A stretch of DNA of 64,000 bases. Origin: Archivesica marissinica. Taxonomy: Eukaryota > Mollusca > Bivalvia > Venerida > Vesicomyidae. This document shows, one piece after another, positions 39,518 to 49,777 of this stretch. Under the pieces are notes generated by a model, which worked only from the letters and a program-made list of their open reading frames with translations, was not told where the DNA came from and searched no databases. A program made the position numbers and the translations under genes. The first letter of the stretch is position 1, and each line of letters begins with the position of its first letter. The DNA lies in NCBI GenBank assembly GCA_014843695.1, contig CM026390.1, forward strand, positions 56,197,624 through 56,261,623, given 5' to 3'.

Positions 39518-41253
39518 GCTGTACAATAATTGTGTTTGAGCTGCACAATAATTGTGTTTGAGCTGTACAATAATAATTGTGTTTGAGCTGTACAATAATT
39601 GTGTTTGAGCTGTACAATAATTGTGTTTGAGCTGTACAATAATTGTGAGCTGTACAATAATTGAGCTGTACAATAATTGTGTTTGAGCTGTACAATGATT
39701 GAGCTGTACAATAATTGTGTTTGAGCTGTGCACTAATTGTGTTTGAGCTGTACAAATAATTGTGTTTGAGCTGTACAATAATTGTGTTTGAGCTGTACAA
39801 TAATTGTGAGCTGTACAATAATTGTGTTTGAGCTGTACAATAATTGTGTTTGAGCTGTACAATAATTGTGAGCTGTACAATAATTGTGTTTGAGCTGTAC
39901 AATAATTGTGTTTGAGCTGTGCAATAATTGTGTTTGAGCTGTACAATAATTGTGTTTGAGCTGTACAATAATTGTGTTTGAGCTGTACAATAATTGTGAG
40001 GTGTACAATAATTGTGTTTGAGCTGTACAATAATTGTGTTTGAGCTGTACAATAATTGTGATTGAGCTGTACAATAATTGTGTTTGAGATGTACCATAAT
40101 TGTGAGCTGTACAATAATTGTGTTTGATCTGTGCAATAATTGTGTTTGAGCTGTACAATAATTGTGTTTGAGCTGTACCATACTTGTGAGCTGTACAATA
40201 ATTGTGTTTGAGCTGTGCAATAATTGTGTTTGAGCTGTACAATAATTGTGAGCTGTGCAATAATTGTGTTTGAGCTGTACAATAATTGTGTTTGAGCTGT
40301 ACAATAATTGTATTTGAGCTGTGCAATAATTGTGTTTGAGCTGTAAAAATAATTTTGTTTGAGCTGTACCATAATTGTGTTTGAGTTGTACAATAATTGT
40401 GAGCTGTACAATAATTGTGTTTGAGCTGTACAATGATTGAGCTGTGCAATAATTGTGTTTGAGCTGTGCACTAATTGTGTTTGAGCTGTACAAATAATTG
40501 TGTTTGAGCTGTACAATAATTGTGTTTGAGCTGTACCATAATTGTGTTTGAGCTGTACAATAATTGTGAGCTGTACAATAATTGTGTTTGAGCTGTACAA
40601 TAATTGTGAGCTGTACAATAATTGTGTTTGAGCTGTACAATAATTGTGAGATGTACAATAATTGTGTTTGAGCTGTACAATAATTGTGTTTGAGCTGTAC
40701 AATAATTGTGATTGAGCTGTACCATAATTGTGAGCTGTACAATAATTGTGTTTGAGCTGTGCAATAATTGTGTTTGAGCTGTACAATAATTGTGTTTGAG
40801 CTGTACCATAATTGTGAGCTGTACAATAATTGTGTTTGAGCTGTACAATAATTGTGTTTGAGCTGTACAATAATTGTGAGCTGTGCAATAATTGTGTTTG
40901 AGCTGTACAATAATTGTGTTTGAGCTGTACAATAATTGTGTTTGAGCTGTACAATAATTGTGTTTGAACTGTACAATAATTGTGAGCTGTGCAATAATTG
41001 TGTTTGAGCTGTACAATAATTGTGTTTGAGCTGTACAATAATTGTGTTTGAGCTGTACAATAATTGTGTTTGAGCTGTACAATAATTGTGTTTGAGCTGT
41101 GCAATAATTGTGTTTGAGCTGTACAATAATTGTGTTTGGCTGTACAATACTTGTGTTTGAGCTGTACAATAATTGTGTTTGAGCTGTACAATACTTGTGT
41201 TTGAGCTGTACAATAATTGTGTTTGAGCTGTACAATAATTGTGTTTGAGTTGT

Positions 41254-41379
41254 GTATGTGGTGTAGTTAAGACTATAACACAGTTACCCTATCAATATAT
41301 GTTACATCACGTAAGAGATTTCATTCTCAAAATAAATGTTCACTCAAACTGTCACTTGAGTGTAATCGTTTTTAACAAG
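41254..41379. repeat. 126-bp spacer, copy 6
   Basis: Shares the one-base deletion of copy 5, and the following monomers (CTGCACAATAATTGTGAG first) match those after copy 5 as well. Confidence 0.93.
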
Positions 41380-42341
41380 CTGTACAATAATTGTGTTTGA
41401 GCTGCACAATAATTGTGAGCTGTACAATAATTGTGTTTGAGCTGTGCAATAATTGTGTTTGAGCTGTACAATAATTGTGTTTGAGCTGTACAATAATTGT
41501 GTTTGAGCTGTACAATAATTGTGAGATGTACAATAATTGTGTTTGAGCTGTACAATAATTGTGTTTGAGCTGTACAATAATTGTGATTGAGCTGTACTAT
41601 AATTGTGAGCTGTACAATAATTGTGTTTGAACTGTGCAATAATTGTGTTTGAGCTGTACAATAAATGTGTTTGAGCTGTACAATAATTGTGAGCTGTACA
41701 ATAATTGTGTTTGAGCTGTACAATAATTTTGTTTGAGCTGTGCAATAATTGTGTTTGAGCTGTACAATAATTGTGTTTGAGCTGTACAATAATTGTGTTT
41801 GAGCTGTACAATAATTGTGAGGTGTACAATAATTGTGTTTGAGCTGTACAATAATTGTGTTTGAGCTGTACAATAATTGTGATTGAGCTGTACAATAATT
41901 GTGTTTGAGCTGTACCATAATTGTGAGCTGTACTTTAATTGTGTTTGAGCTGTGCACTAATTGTGTTTGAGCTGTACAATAATTGTGTTTGAGCTGTACC
42001 ATACTTGTGAGCTGTACAATAATTGTGTTTGAGCTGTGCAATAATTGTGTTTGAGCTGTACAATAATTGTGAGCTGTGCAATAATTGTGTTTGAGCTGTA
42101 CAATAATTGTGTTTGAGCTGTACAATAATTGTATTTGAGCTGTACAATAATTGTGTTGGAGCTGTACAATAATTGTGTTTGAGCTGTACAATAATTGTGT
42201 TTGAGCTGTACAATAATTGTGTTTGAGCTGTGCAATAATTGTGTTTGAGCTGTACAATAATTGTGTTTGAGCAGTACAATACTTGTTTTTGAGCTGTACA
42301 ATAATTGTATTTGAGCTGTACAATAATTGTGTTTGAGTTTT

Positions 42342-42468
42342 GTATGTGGTGTAGTTAAGACTATAACACAGTTACCCTATCAATATATGTTACATCACGT
42401 AAGAGATTTTATTTCTCAAAATAAATATTCACTCAAACTGTCACTTGAGTGTAATCGTTTTTAACAAG
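42342..42468. repeat. 127-bp spacer, copy 7
   Basis: Private change AAATAAATATTCAC, and GATTTTATTTC shared with copy 4. Confidence 0.93.
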
Positions 42469-43233
42469 CTGTACAATAATTGTGTTTGAGCTGCACAATA
42501 ATTGAGCTGTACAATAATTGTGTTTGAGCTGTGCACTAATTGTGTTTGAGCTGTACAATAATTGTGAACTGTACAATAATTGTGTTTGAGCTGTGCATTA
42601 ATTGTGTTTGAGCTGTACAATAATTGTGTTTGAGCTGTACAATAATTGTGTTTGAGCTGTACAATAATTGTGAGATGTACAATAATTGTGTTTGAGCTGT
42701 ACAATAATTGTGATTGAGCTGTACCATAATTGTGAGCTGTACAATAATTGTGTTTGAGCTGTGCAATAATTGTGTTTGAGCTGTACAATAATTGTGTTTG
42801 AGCTGTACCATAATTGTGAGCTGTACAATAATTGTGTTTGAGCTGTACAATAATTGTGTTTGAGCTGTACAATAATTGTGAGCTGTGCAATAATTGTGTT
42901 TGAGCTGTACAATAATTGTGTTTGAGCTGTACAATAATTGTGTTTGAGCTGTACAATAATTGTGTTTGAGCTGTACAATAATTGTGTTTGAACTGTACAA
43001 TAATTGTGTTTGAGCTGTAAAATAATTGTGAGCTGTCCAATAATTGTGTTTGAGCTGTACAATAATTGTGTTTGAGCTGTACAATAATTGTGTTTGAGCT
43101 GTACAATAAATGTGTTTGAGCTGTACAGTAATTGTGTTTGAGCTGTACAATAATTGTGTTTGGCTGTACAATACTTGTGTTTGAGCTGTACAATAATTGT
43201 GTTTGAGCTGTACAATAATTGTGTTTGAGTTTT

Positions 43234-43360
43234 GTATGTGGTGTAGTTAAGACTATAACACAGTTACCCTATCAATATATGTTACATCATGTAAGAGATT
43301 TCATTTCTCAAAATAAATGTTCACTCAAACTGTCACTTGAGTGTAATCGTTTTTAACAAG
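43234..43360. repeat. 127-bp spacer, copy 8
   Basis: Private change TACATCATGTAAG where the others read TACATCACGTAAG. Confidence 0.93.
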
Positions 43361-44372
43361 CTGTACAATAATTGTATTTGAGCTGCACAATAATTGTGTT
43401 TGAGCTGTACAATAATTAATTGTGTTTGAGCTGTACAATAATTGTGTTTGAGCTGTACAATAATTGTGTTTGAGCTGTACAATAATTGTGAGCTGTACAA
43501 TAATTGTGAACTGTACAATAATTGTGTTTGAGCTGTGCAATAATTGTGTTTGAGCTTACAATAATTGTGTTTGAGCTGTACAATAATTGTGTTTGAGCTG
43601 TACAATAATTGTGATTGAGCTGTACAATAATTGTGTTTGAGCTGTACCATAATTGTGAGCTGTACAATAATTGTGTTTGAGCTGTGCAATAATTGTGTTT
43701 GAGCTGTACAATAATTGTGTTTGAGCTGTACCATAATTGTGAGCTGTACAATAAATTGTGTTTGAGCTGTACAATAATTGTGTTTGAGCTGTACAATAAT
43801 TGTGAGCTGTGCAATAATTGTGTTTGAGCTGTACAATAATTGTGTTTGAGCTGTACAATAATTGTGTTTGAGCTGCACAATAATTGTGTTTGAGCTGTAC
43901 AATAATTGTGTTTGAGCTGTACAATAATTGTGAGCTGTGCAATAATTGTGTTTGAGCTGTACAATAATTGTGTTTGAGCTGTACAATAATTGTGTTTGAG
44001 CTGTACAATAATTGTTTTTGAGCTGTACAATAATTGTGTTTGAGCTGTGCAATAATTGTGTTTGAGCTGTACAATAATTGTGTTTGAGCTGTGCAATAAT
44101 TGTGTTTGAGCTCTACAATAATTGTGTTTGAGCTGTGCAATAATTGTGTTTGAGCTGTACAATAATTGTGAGCTGTACAATAAGTGTGTGTTTGAGCTGT
44201 ACAATAATTGTGAGCTGTACGATAATTGTGTTTGAGCCGTGCAATACTTGTGTTTGAGCTGTACAATAATTGTGTTTGAGCTGTACAATAATTGTGTTTG
44301 AGCTGTACAATACTTGTTTTTGAGCTGTACAATAATTGTGTTTGAGCTGTACAATAATTGTGTTTGAGTTGT

Positions 44373-44499
44373 GTATGTGGTGTAGTTAAGACTATAACAC
44401 AGTTACCCTATCAATATATGTTACATCACGTAAGAGATTTCATTTCTCAAAATAAATGTTCACCCAAACTGTCACTTGAGTGTAATCGTTTTTAACAAG
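44373..44499. repeat. 127-bp spacer, copy 9
   Basis: Private change TTCACCCAAACTG breaks the CACTCAA arm of the small hairpin. The last monomer block follows, and the array ends at 45277. Confidence 0.93.
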
Positions 44500-45277
44500 C
44501 TGTACAATAATTGTGTTTGAGCTGTACAATAATTGTGTTTGAGCTGTACAATAATTAATTGTGTTTGAGCTGTACAAATAATTGTGTTTGAGCTGTGCAA
44601 TAATTGTGTTTGAGCTGTACAAATAATTGTGTTTGAGCTGTACAATAATTGTGTTTGAGCTGTACCATAATTGTGTTTGAGCTGTACAATAATTGTGAGC
44701 TGTACAATAATTGTGTTTGAGCTGTACAATAATTGTGAGCTGTACAATAATTGTGTTTGAGCTGTACAATAATTGTGTTTGAGCTGTACAATAATTGTGT
44801 TTGAGCTGTACAATAATTGTGAGCTGTACAGTAATTGTGTTTGAGCTGTACAATAATTGTGAGCTGTACAATAATTGTGTTTGAGCTGTGCAATAATTGT
44901 GTTTGAGCTGTAGAATAAATGTGATTGAGCTGTACAATAATTATGATTCAGCTGTACCATAATTGTGAGCTGTACAATAATTGTGTTTGAGCTGTGCAAT
45001 AATTGTGTTTGAGCTGTACAATAATTGTGTTTGAACTGTACCATAATTGTGTTTGAGCTGTACAATAATTGTGTTTGAGCTGTGCAATAATTGTGTTTGA
45101 GCTGTACAATAATTGTGTTTGAGCTGTACAATAATTGTGTTTGAGCTGTACAATAATTGTGTTTGAGCTGTACAATAATTGTGTTTGAGCTGTACAATAA
45201 TTGTGTTTGAGCTGTACAATAATTGTGTTTGAGCTGTACAATAATTGTGTTTGAGCTGTACAATAATTGTGTTTGAG

Positions 45278-45383
45278 ATTGGCGAGAAGAATGCTCAGGA
45301 AACAGCATAAAACACGCCGACATGTCGTCTAGATGTTCATAGCCCATATATAAACGTATTAAAGGACCGTTTTTAACAGACAA
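45278..45383. other. Unique DNA
   Basis: Short unique stretch between the composite satellite and a SINE. Confidence 0.4.
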
Positions 45384-45670
45384 ACGAATCTGTAGTACAG
45401 TAGTTAACACGCTGGACTGGTAATCCAGGGATCGCAGGTTCGATTGCCCGTCTGACCATAATAAAGTTAACAGTCTTTCAGATGGGACGTTAACCGAGGT
45501 CTCGTGTCGATGCTGTACACCCTGCACATAAAAGAACCAGAGGAGACTCTGGAATGGGTATCTGTCTGTATCATTGCACTATCCTCCACAAATCTAAAAT
45601 GACTGATCTCTTCATGAGGCGTCGCTCATATGGGCAACCGGTAGCGACGATAAATAAGCGTAAAACACAC
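45384..45670 (+). mobile_element. Full-length tRNA-derived SINE (Thr-like head)
   Basis: Same family as 25241-25526. The head has GTTAACACGCTGGACTGGTA, a matching TCCAG arm (anticodon position GGT) and B box GGTTCGATTGC. The body includes GATGGGACGTTAACCGAGGT. The 3' part is GGCGTCGCTCATATGGGCAA, CCGGTAGCGACGATAAATAA and GCGTAAAACACAC. Confidence 0.87.
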
Positions 45671-46015
45671 AGGTTTTAAAGTAAGACGAATTAGACGAAA
45701 AATAAAGGGTAAAAAAACAACGTCTACAGCAGACCAAGTTTAAATAACTTTTAGAGAATGGGCAACAAAACATGTCTGGATGCTGCCAATGTCTAGGCAC
45801 AATATCCACGCTAGACAAACATTCATATATCATCATATTCCATAACATATTATATATATAGTTTCTCTACTTTTCAGCTTTAACATTACTATACAAACCC
45901 AATATGCAGTTTTCACTTATAGTCCTATCATTTGATTTGTAAATATGTTGAGGGCCTCATGGTAGATTAAATTTTGAAATGAGTTATCTCGTAAAATAAA
46001 TGTAAATGGACACAT
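45671..46015. other. AT-rich unique DNA, no gene recognised
   Basis: The minus frame of 78 codons at 45612-45848 overlaps SINE sequence and shows no domain. Confidence 0.55.
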
Positions 46016-46912
46016 ACGCCGAGCATAGGAATACGCCGAGCATAGGAATACGCCGAGCATAGGAATACGCCGAGCATAGGAATACGCCGAGGATAGGAAT
46101 ACGCCGAGCATAGGAATACGCCGAGCATAGGAATACGCCGAGCATAGGAATACGCCTAGCCCCGAGCATAGGAATACGCCGAGCATAGGAATACGCCGAG
46201 CATAGGAATACGCCGAGCATAGGAATACGCCGAGCATAGGAATACGCCGAGCATAGGAATACGCCGAGCATAGGAATACGCCTAGCCCCGAGCATAGGAA
46301 TACGCCGAGCATAGGAATACGCCGAGCATAGGAATACGCCGAGCATAGGAATACGCCGAGCATAGGAATACGCCGAGCATAGGAATACGCCGAGCATAGG
46401 AATACGCCGAGCCCCGAGCATAGGAATACGCCGAGCATAGGAATACGCCGAGCCCCGAGCATAGGAATACGCCGAGCATAGGAATACGCCGAGCATAGGA
46501 ATACGCCGAGCATAGGAATACGCCGAGCATAGGAATACGCCGAGCATAGGAATACGCCGAGCATAGGAATACGCCGAGCATAGGAATACGCCGAGCCCCG
46601 AGCATAGGAATACGCCGAGCATAGGAATACGCCGAGCGCCGAGCATGGGAATACGCCGAGCATAGGAATACGCCGCATAGGAATACGCCGCATAGGAATA
46701 CGCCGAGCCCCGAGCATAGGAATACGCCTAGCCCCGAGCATAGGAATACGCCGAGCATAGGAATACGCCGAGCATAGGAATACGCCGCGCATAGGAATAC
46801 GCCGAGCATAGGAATACGCCGTGCATAGGAATACACCAAGCATAGGAATACGCCGCGCATAGGAATACGCCAAGCATAGGAATACGCCAAGCATAGGAAT
46901 ACGCCAAGCATA
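46016..46912. repeat. 17-bp minisatellite, about 52 copies
   Basis: Unit ACGCCGAGCATAGGAAT. A longer variant with an extra 7 bp (GAGCCCCGAGCATAGG or TAGCCCCGAGCATAGG) recurs irregularly at about 46153, 46280, 46408, 46450, 46593, 46703 and 46728. Shortened units (CGCCGCATAGG) and substituted units (CGCCAAGCATAGG, CGCCGCGCATAGG) cluster at the right end. The minus strand has no stop triplet, giving long open frames that I treat as artefacts. Confidence 0.94.
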
Positions 46913-47236
46913 GGTTTCACCACTCTATTATGAGCATACACGTATAAGATTAATGGAGGCTCAATTCCCATGGTTTCTTCAAGTTAACCAAGATACCGAT
47001 ATATGATTTCAAACTTTCAATCATAAATCACGAAATCTAGACATTAAGTCCACATTGGAAATCACGATGTCTTTATCAAAATGTACCACATTCGAGTCCA
47101 ACACAGATATTCAATGTCAACAAGAACTACACTCGGGTAAATGTTAGCCTCTATTTAGATAGTGTTTGTTTGTTGGAGGGCGGGGGGGGGGGGGGTTGTA
47201 CCAAACAGCTTAGATCATAAGGCGACTATCCAGCTA
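46913..47236. other. Unique DNA with a 14-nt G homopolymer
   Basis: A C followed by 14 G lies at 47181-47195. Nothing else recognised. Confidence 0.6.
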
Positions 47237-47338
47237 TTATTGAAAAAAAGACCCAGAATGTCCCTTCGAGCAGTATTACAGGCACGGACTGACACACGGA
47301 TAGAACCACCAACCTACCACAAACCAGCTGGATAGTTT
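47237..47338 (-). mobile_element. SINE body fragment, minus orientation
   Basis: On the minus strand it reads CTATCCAGCTGGTTTGTGG then TAGGTTGGTGGTTCTATCC. This parallels CTATCCAGCTGCTAGCGGAA and TATCGGTAGTTCTACC in the SINE at 62750-62901. The tRNA-like head is missing. Confidence 0.5.
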
Positions 47339-47592
47339 CCGAGGCCTAGTGGGTAAGGCGTCCGCCTACAGAGTGGGAGGTCGATGGTTCGAACCTTGTC
47401 AGGGGTTCGTTCTGATATGGCCGGTTGGTGAGCCGCCAGCTAGCTAAATAATGGTTACCGATTGCCTACCAGCCTGGCGCCTGGCATACAAGCATGGAAT
47501 TCGGGAAGTACTGATATTCATAAAAAGAGGTGTCTCATAAGTCAGAAATGGATGGCTCTATAAATAGGGTTGACACTATAATAAACAAACAC
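47339..47592 (+). mobile_element. tRNA-derived SINE (Arg-like head)
   Basis: The head reads CCGAGGCCTAGTGGGTAAGG, CGTCCGCCTACAGAGTGGGA and GGTCGATGGTTCGAACC. The A-box half (GGCCTAGTGGGTAAGGCG) resembles arginine tRNAs, and GGTTCGAACC is the B box. The body contains GGTTGGTGAGCCGCCAGC and CAGCCTGGCGCCTGGCATAC. The tail is CTATAATAAACAAACAC. Confidence 0.7.
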
Positions 47593-47600
47593 TTTGAAAT

Positions 47601-47684
47601 AATTCGACCCCCATGGGATTCGGCCATACAGCGTTGAATGGCAAGTGATTTGAACAACTTGACCATTCTACCACGGATGCCCCG
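47601..47684 (-). mobile_element. tRNA-like SINE head (Ser/Leu-like), minus orientation
   Basis: On the minus strand: GGGGCATCCGTGGTAGAATG, GTCAAGTTGTTCAAATCACT, then GGGGGTCGAATTAT at the B-box position. The long region between anticodon arm and B box suggests the long variable arm of a serine or leucine tRNA. No body is attached: the plus-strand SINE before it ends only about 9 bp away. Confidence 0.5.
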
Positions 47685-47715
47685 TTTATATATTGTACGG
47701 GATATTGCTAAAAGC

Positions 47716-47998
47716 TTACAGTGGTAACACGCTGGACTGGTAATCCAGAGATCGCAGGTTCGATCTGACCCCGTCTGACCCTAATAAAAAGAACAGTCTT
47801 TCAGATGGGACGGTAACCGAGGTCTCGTGTCGGTGCTTTACACCGTGCACGTACAAGAACCAGAGGAGACTCTGGAATGGGTCTCTCTCTGTATCATTGC
47901 ACTCTCCTCCAAAAATCTAAAATGACTAATCTCTTCAGGAGGCGTCGCTCATATGGGCAACCGGTAGCGACGATAAATAAACGTAAAACACACACACA
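47716..47998 (+). mobile_element. tRNA-derived SINE (Thr-like head), 5' end slightly truncated
   Basis: Starts at CAGTGGTAACACGCTGGACT. The B-box region is disturbed by a short insertion (GGTTCGATCTGACCCCGTC). Body and tail match the 45384 copy, ending CGTAAAACACACACAC. Confidence 0.85.
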
Positions 47999-48213
47999 TA
48001 GTTAATGAGGTACAAGCAATATCAAGAATATGTCTATTTTCGTGGATTGGAGATGAATAGTGAACTTGATACGTCTGGTCGAAGAAGAAACAAACTTCGG
48101 GCATAATTGTAAGACCGTTAAAGCAGAATATCATACAGAATATTATCTCGGTGTTAGCCTACTGGTATCGGGTGATGTAGTACATAACAGACTCTTATAT
48201 GAAGGCGAATTAC
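47999..48213. other. Unique DNA between SINEs
   Basis: Nothing recognised. Confidence 0.4.
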
Positions 48214-48448
48214 GGTGGAAGTCGTGATAGCGCGGTGGATGAGCGTTCGCTTCAGGTGCGAAAGGTCCGGAGTTCGAGCCCCGCGGGAGCCGTTACGAGT
48301 GTGCCCTTAGACAAGGCATTTAAATTCCACGTTGCCTCTTCTCTCTCCCTCGTGGCGATGGATTCCATCAGGAATGAGGTCTCCAGAGAGATTAATGTAA
48401 GTTGTAAGAACTTGTTTCGCAATCGAGCTCAAATAAATTTGTATAAAC
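48214..48448 (+). mobile_element. tRNA-derived SINE (Pro/Leu-like head)
   Basis: The head includes TAGCGCGGTGGATGAGCG (A box), TTCGCTTCAGGTGCGAA (anticodon arm with a 7-nt loop) and GGAGTTCGAGCCCC (B box). The body carries TGCCCTTAGACAAGGCATTT and CGATGGATTCCATCAGGAAT. The tail is AACTTGTTTCGCAATCGAGC then AAATAAATTTGTATAAAC. This is the best copy of the family seen in pieces at 504, 3088 and 6807. The 85-codon plus frame here is a by-product. Confidence 0.82.
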
Positions 48449-48618
48449 TACGGTGAAAATTAATATTTTTCATAAGGACCCCTTGTGTATAATAACGGAG
48501 GAAACTCATAAACACAGAACAGTGAGACTATGATGACATTATTTATTCGTAAATATATTGGTGTTGCAGACGAAGTATAATATTATGTCATTTTGGGAAA
48601 AGCGTTTGCTTATTTCTG
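48449..48618. other. Unique DNA between SINEs
   Basis: Nothing recognised. Confidence 0.4.
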
Positions 48619-48886
48619 TGCATGTGTTTTACGTGTATTTATCGTCGCTACCGGTTGCCCATATGAGCGACGCCTCCTGAAGAGATTAGTCATTTTAGAT
48701 TGTTGGAGGATAGTACAATGATACAGACAGAGATCCATTCCAGAGTCTCCTCTGGTTTTACGTGCACGGTGTAAAGCACCGACACGAGACTTCGGTTTAA
48801 CGTCCCATCTGAAAGACTGTTAATTTTATTAGGGTCAGACGGGGGATCGAACTTGCGATCCCTGGATTACCAGTCCAGCGTGTTAT
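48619..48886 (-). mobile_element. tRNA-derived SINE (Thr-like), head truncated
   Basis: The minus-strand copy retains the GCGACGATAAATACACG tail, the body and the B box (GGTTCGATCC replaced by AAGTTCGATCC). It stops at AACACGCTGGACTGG, losing the A box, so it cannot drive its own transcription. Confidence 0.82.
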
Positions 48887-49043
48887 TTCTTTAAAAAGTA
48901 TTATTTATATAGGGGCATGAATGGGAATAGTGATGGGAAGAGTGAAATGAGTGAAAACTGTGGTAGGTTTGAAGTTTCCATCGTTTATTTACCTATCTGA
49001 TCTCAATTATCAGCGAAAAGGCGACTTTGAATATAAAATGGCT
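48887..49043. other. Unique DNA between SINEs
   Basis: Contains GGGAATAGTGATGGGAAGAG; nothing recognised. Confidence 0.4.
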
Positions 49044-49329
49044 GTCCGATTAGCGTAGTGGTTAGTGTGCTCGCTTCTCAACAATGCAATCCGGGTTCGA
49101 TCCTCGGACCGTGAATATTGTGAGATGGTATAGTGGTCGCCAGATCGGACAGGTGGGTTTTATCTGGGTACTCCGGTTTCCTCCCACACGAATGACCACA
49201 TTTACGCTTTCATCCGCGCCAACGAGAGTGATTATATAAGTTGTTATAACTTGCTTCGCAATCGTTGAAAAATAAATAAAGTTTAAAACTTGTTTCGCAA
49301 TCGTAAACTAAATTAAGTTTAAAAAAAAG
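49044..49329 (+). mobile_element. tRNA-derived SINE with intact acceptor-stem pairing
   Basis: The head at 49044-49109 begins GTCCGA and ends TCGGAC, which would pair as an acceptor stem. The A box is TAGCGTAGTGGTTAG and the B box GGGTTCGATCC. The body has GGTGGGTTTTATCTGGGTAC and CCGGTTTCCTCCCACACG. The tail GTTATAACTTGCTTCGCAAT is followed by a second tail-like block, AACTTGTTTCGCAATCG, at about 49288-49304, so the 3' end is duplicated. Anticodon identity is unclear. Confidence 0.8.
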
Positions 49330-49549
49330 AAGGTAAAATGTATTTCTAATTTACATCGCCGGTAACTGGAGCGTGACATATCGCGTGATCTCTCGCGAAT
49401 TACTATTCCCCGCAGTTCGGTGACACATGTTCTCGCAAGTGTGGCGTCCGTGGTCCAGTGGTAGAGCGTCGGATTTGGAATCGAATGGTCCCGGGTTCAA
49501 TACTCGGTCAGGCCACGTATGTACTGTCATTGAGCAAGGCACCTCACAC

Positions 49550-49679
49550 CACAGGAACTTGAAATTGTATCCACACGCCACCAAAGGTCTCGTACCTCTA
49601 TCCTAAAAATAGAGGGGGGGTCCTAGGATAGAGGTACGAGATCGTTGGTGGCTTATGGATAACATTTCAAGTTCCTGTG
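49550..49679. repeat. Foldback with 56-nt arms inside the Pro-like SINE
   Basis: Left arm 49550-49605 (starts CACAGGAACTTGAAATTG, ends CCTCTATCCTA) is the reverse complement of right arm 49624-49679 at 50 of 56 positions with no gap. The loop is 18 nt and includes a run of seven G. Confidence 0.9.
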
Positions 49680-49777
49680 CTCACACACATTACTTAGTAC
49701 TGGTTAACCACTTAGGTCGGCTAAGCCTGCTCAGGAAAACATGTCTAGGTCCCCGCAAGGGGTTTACCATTAATGGA

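Larger units (their letters stand above)
26621..45277. repeat. Composite satellite: 22-bp monomer arrays punctuated by a 127-bp spacer
   Basis: The monomer consists of CTGTACAATAATTG plus GTGTTTGAG with overlap, 22 bp in all. Two deletion forms are intermixed: 18 bp (CTGTACAATAATTGTGAG, losing four bases) and 16 bp (CTGTACAATAATTGAG). Nine copies of a 127-bp unrelated spacer divide the array into nine blocks of very different length (about 2.3, 4.7, 2.3, 2.2, 2.4, 1.0, 0.8, 1.0 and 0.8 kb). The minus strand of the monomer has no stop triplet, so all minus frames are open and read strings such as HNYCTAQTQLLYSSNTIIVQ; I do not consider these genes. Larger repeats lie within blocks: CATACTTG marks at 29955, 30704 and 31665 show units of about 0.75 and 0.96 kb. 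Confidence 0.97.

Noticed and set aside
26723..45527. Dozens of long minus-strand frames in the 22-bp composite satellite
   Set aside because: The minus strand of the monomer and its 18- and 16-bp forms contains no stop triplet, so all three frames are open. Frames overlap each other in different phases and simply read the repeat.
3840..46971. Possible selection for stop-free repeat units, since the 34-, 22-, 19-, 17- and 15-bp units are all stop-free on one strand
   Set aside because: For a random unit of 15-34 bp the chance that one given strand lacks all three stop triplets is roughly 0.2-0.5, and there are two strands to choose from. Seeing it in several families needs no selection.
45917..46971. 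Repeat protein from the 17-bp array (MLGVFLCSAYSYARRIP units)
   Set aside because: All three minus frames are open and read the same 17-residue cycle, which is expected from a 17-bp stop-free unit.
49441..49516. A functional proline tRNA gene
   Set aside because: The T arm does not pair properly (GGGTTCAATACTCGG) and the block continues into a SINE body with a microsatellite tail.
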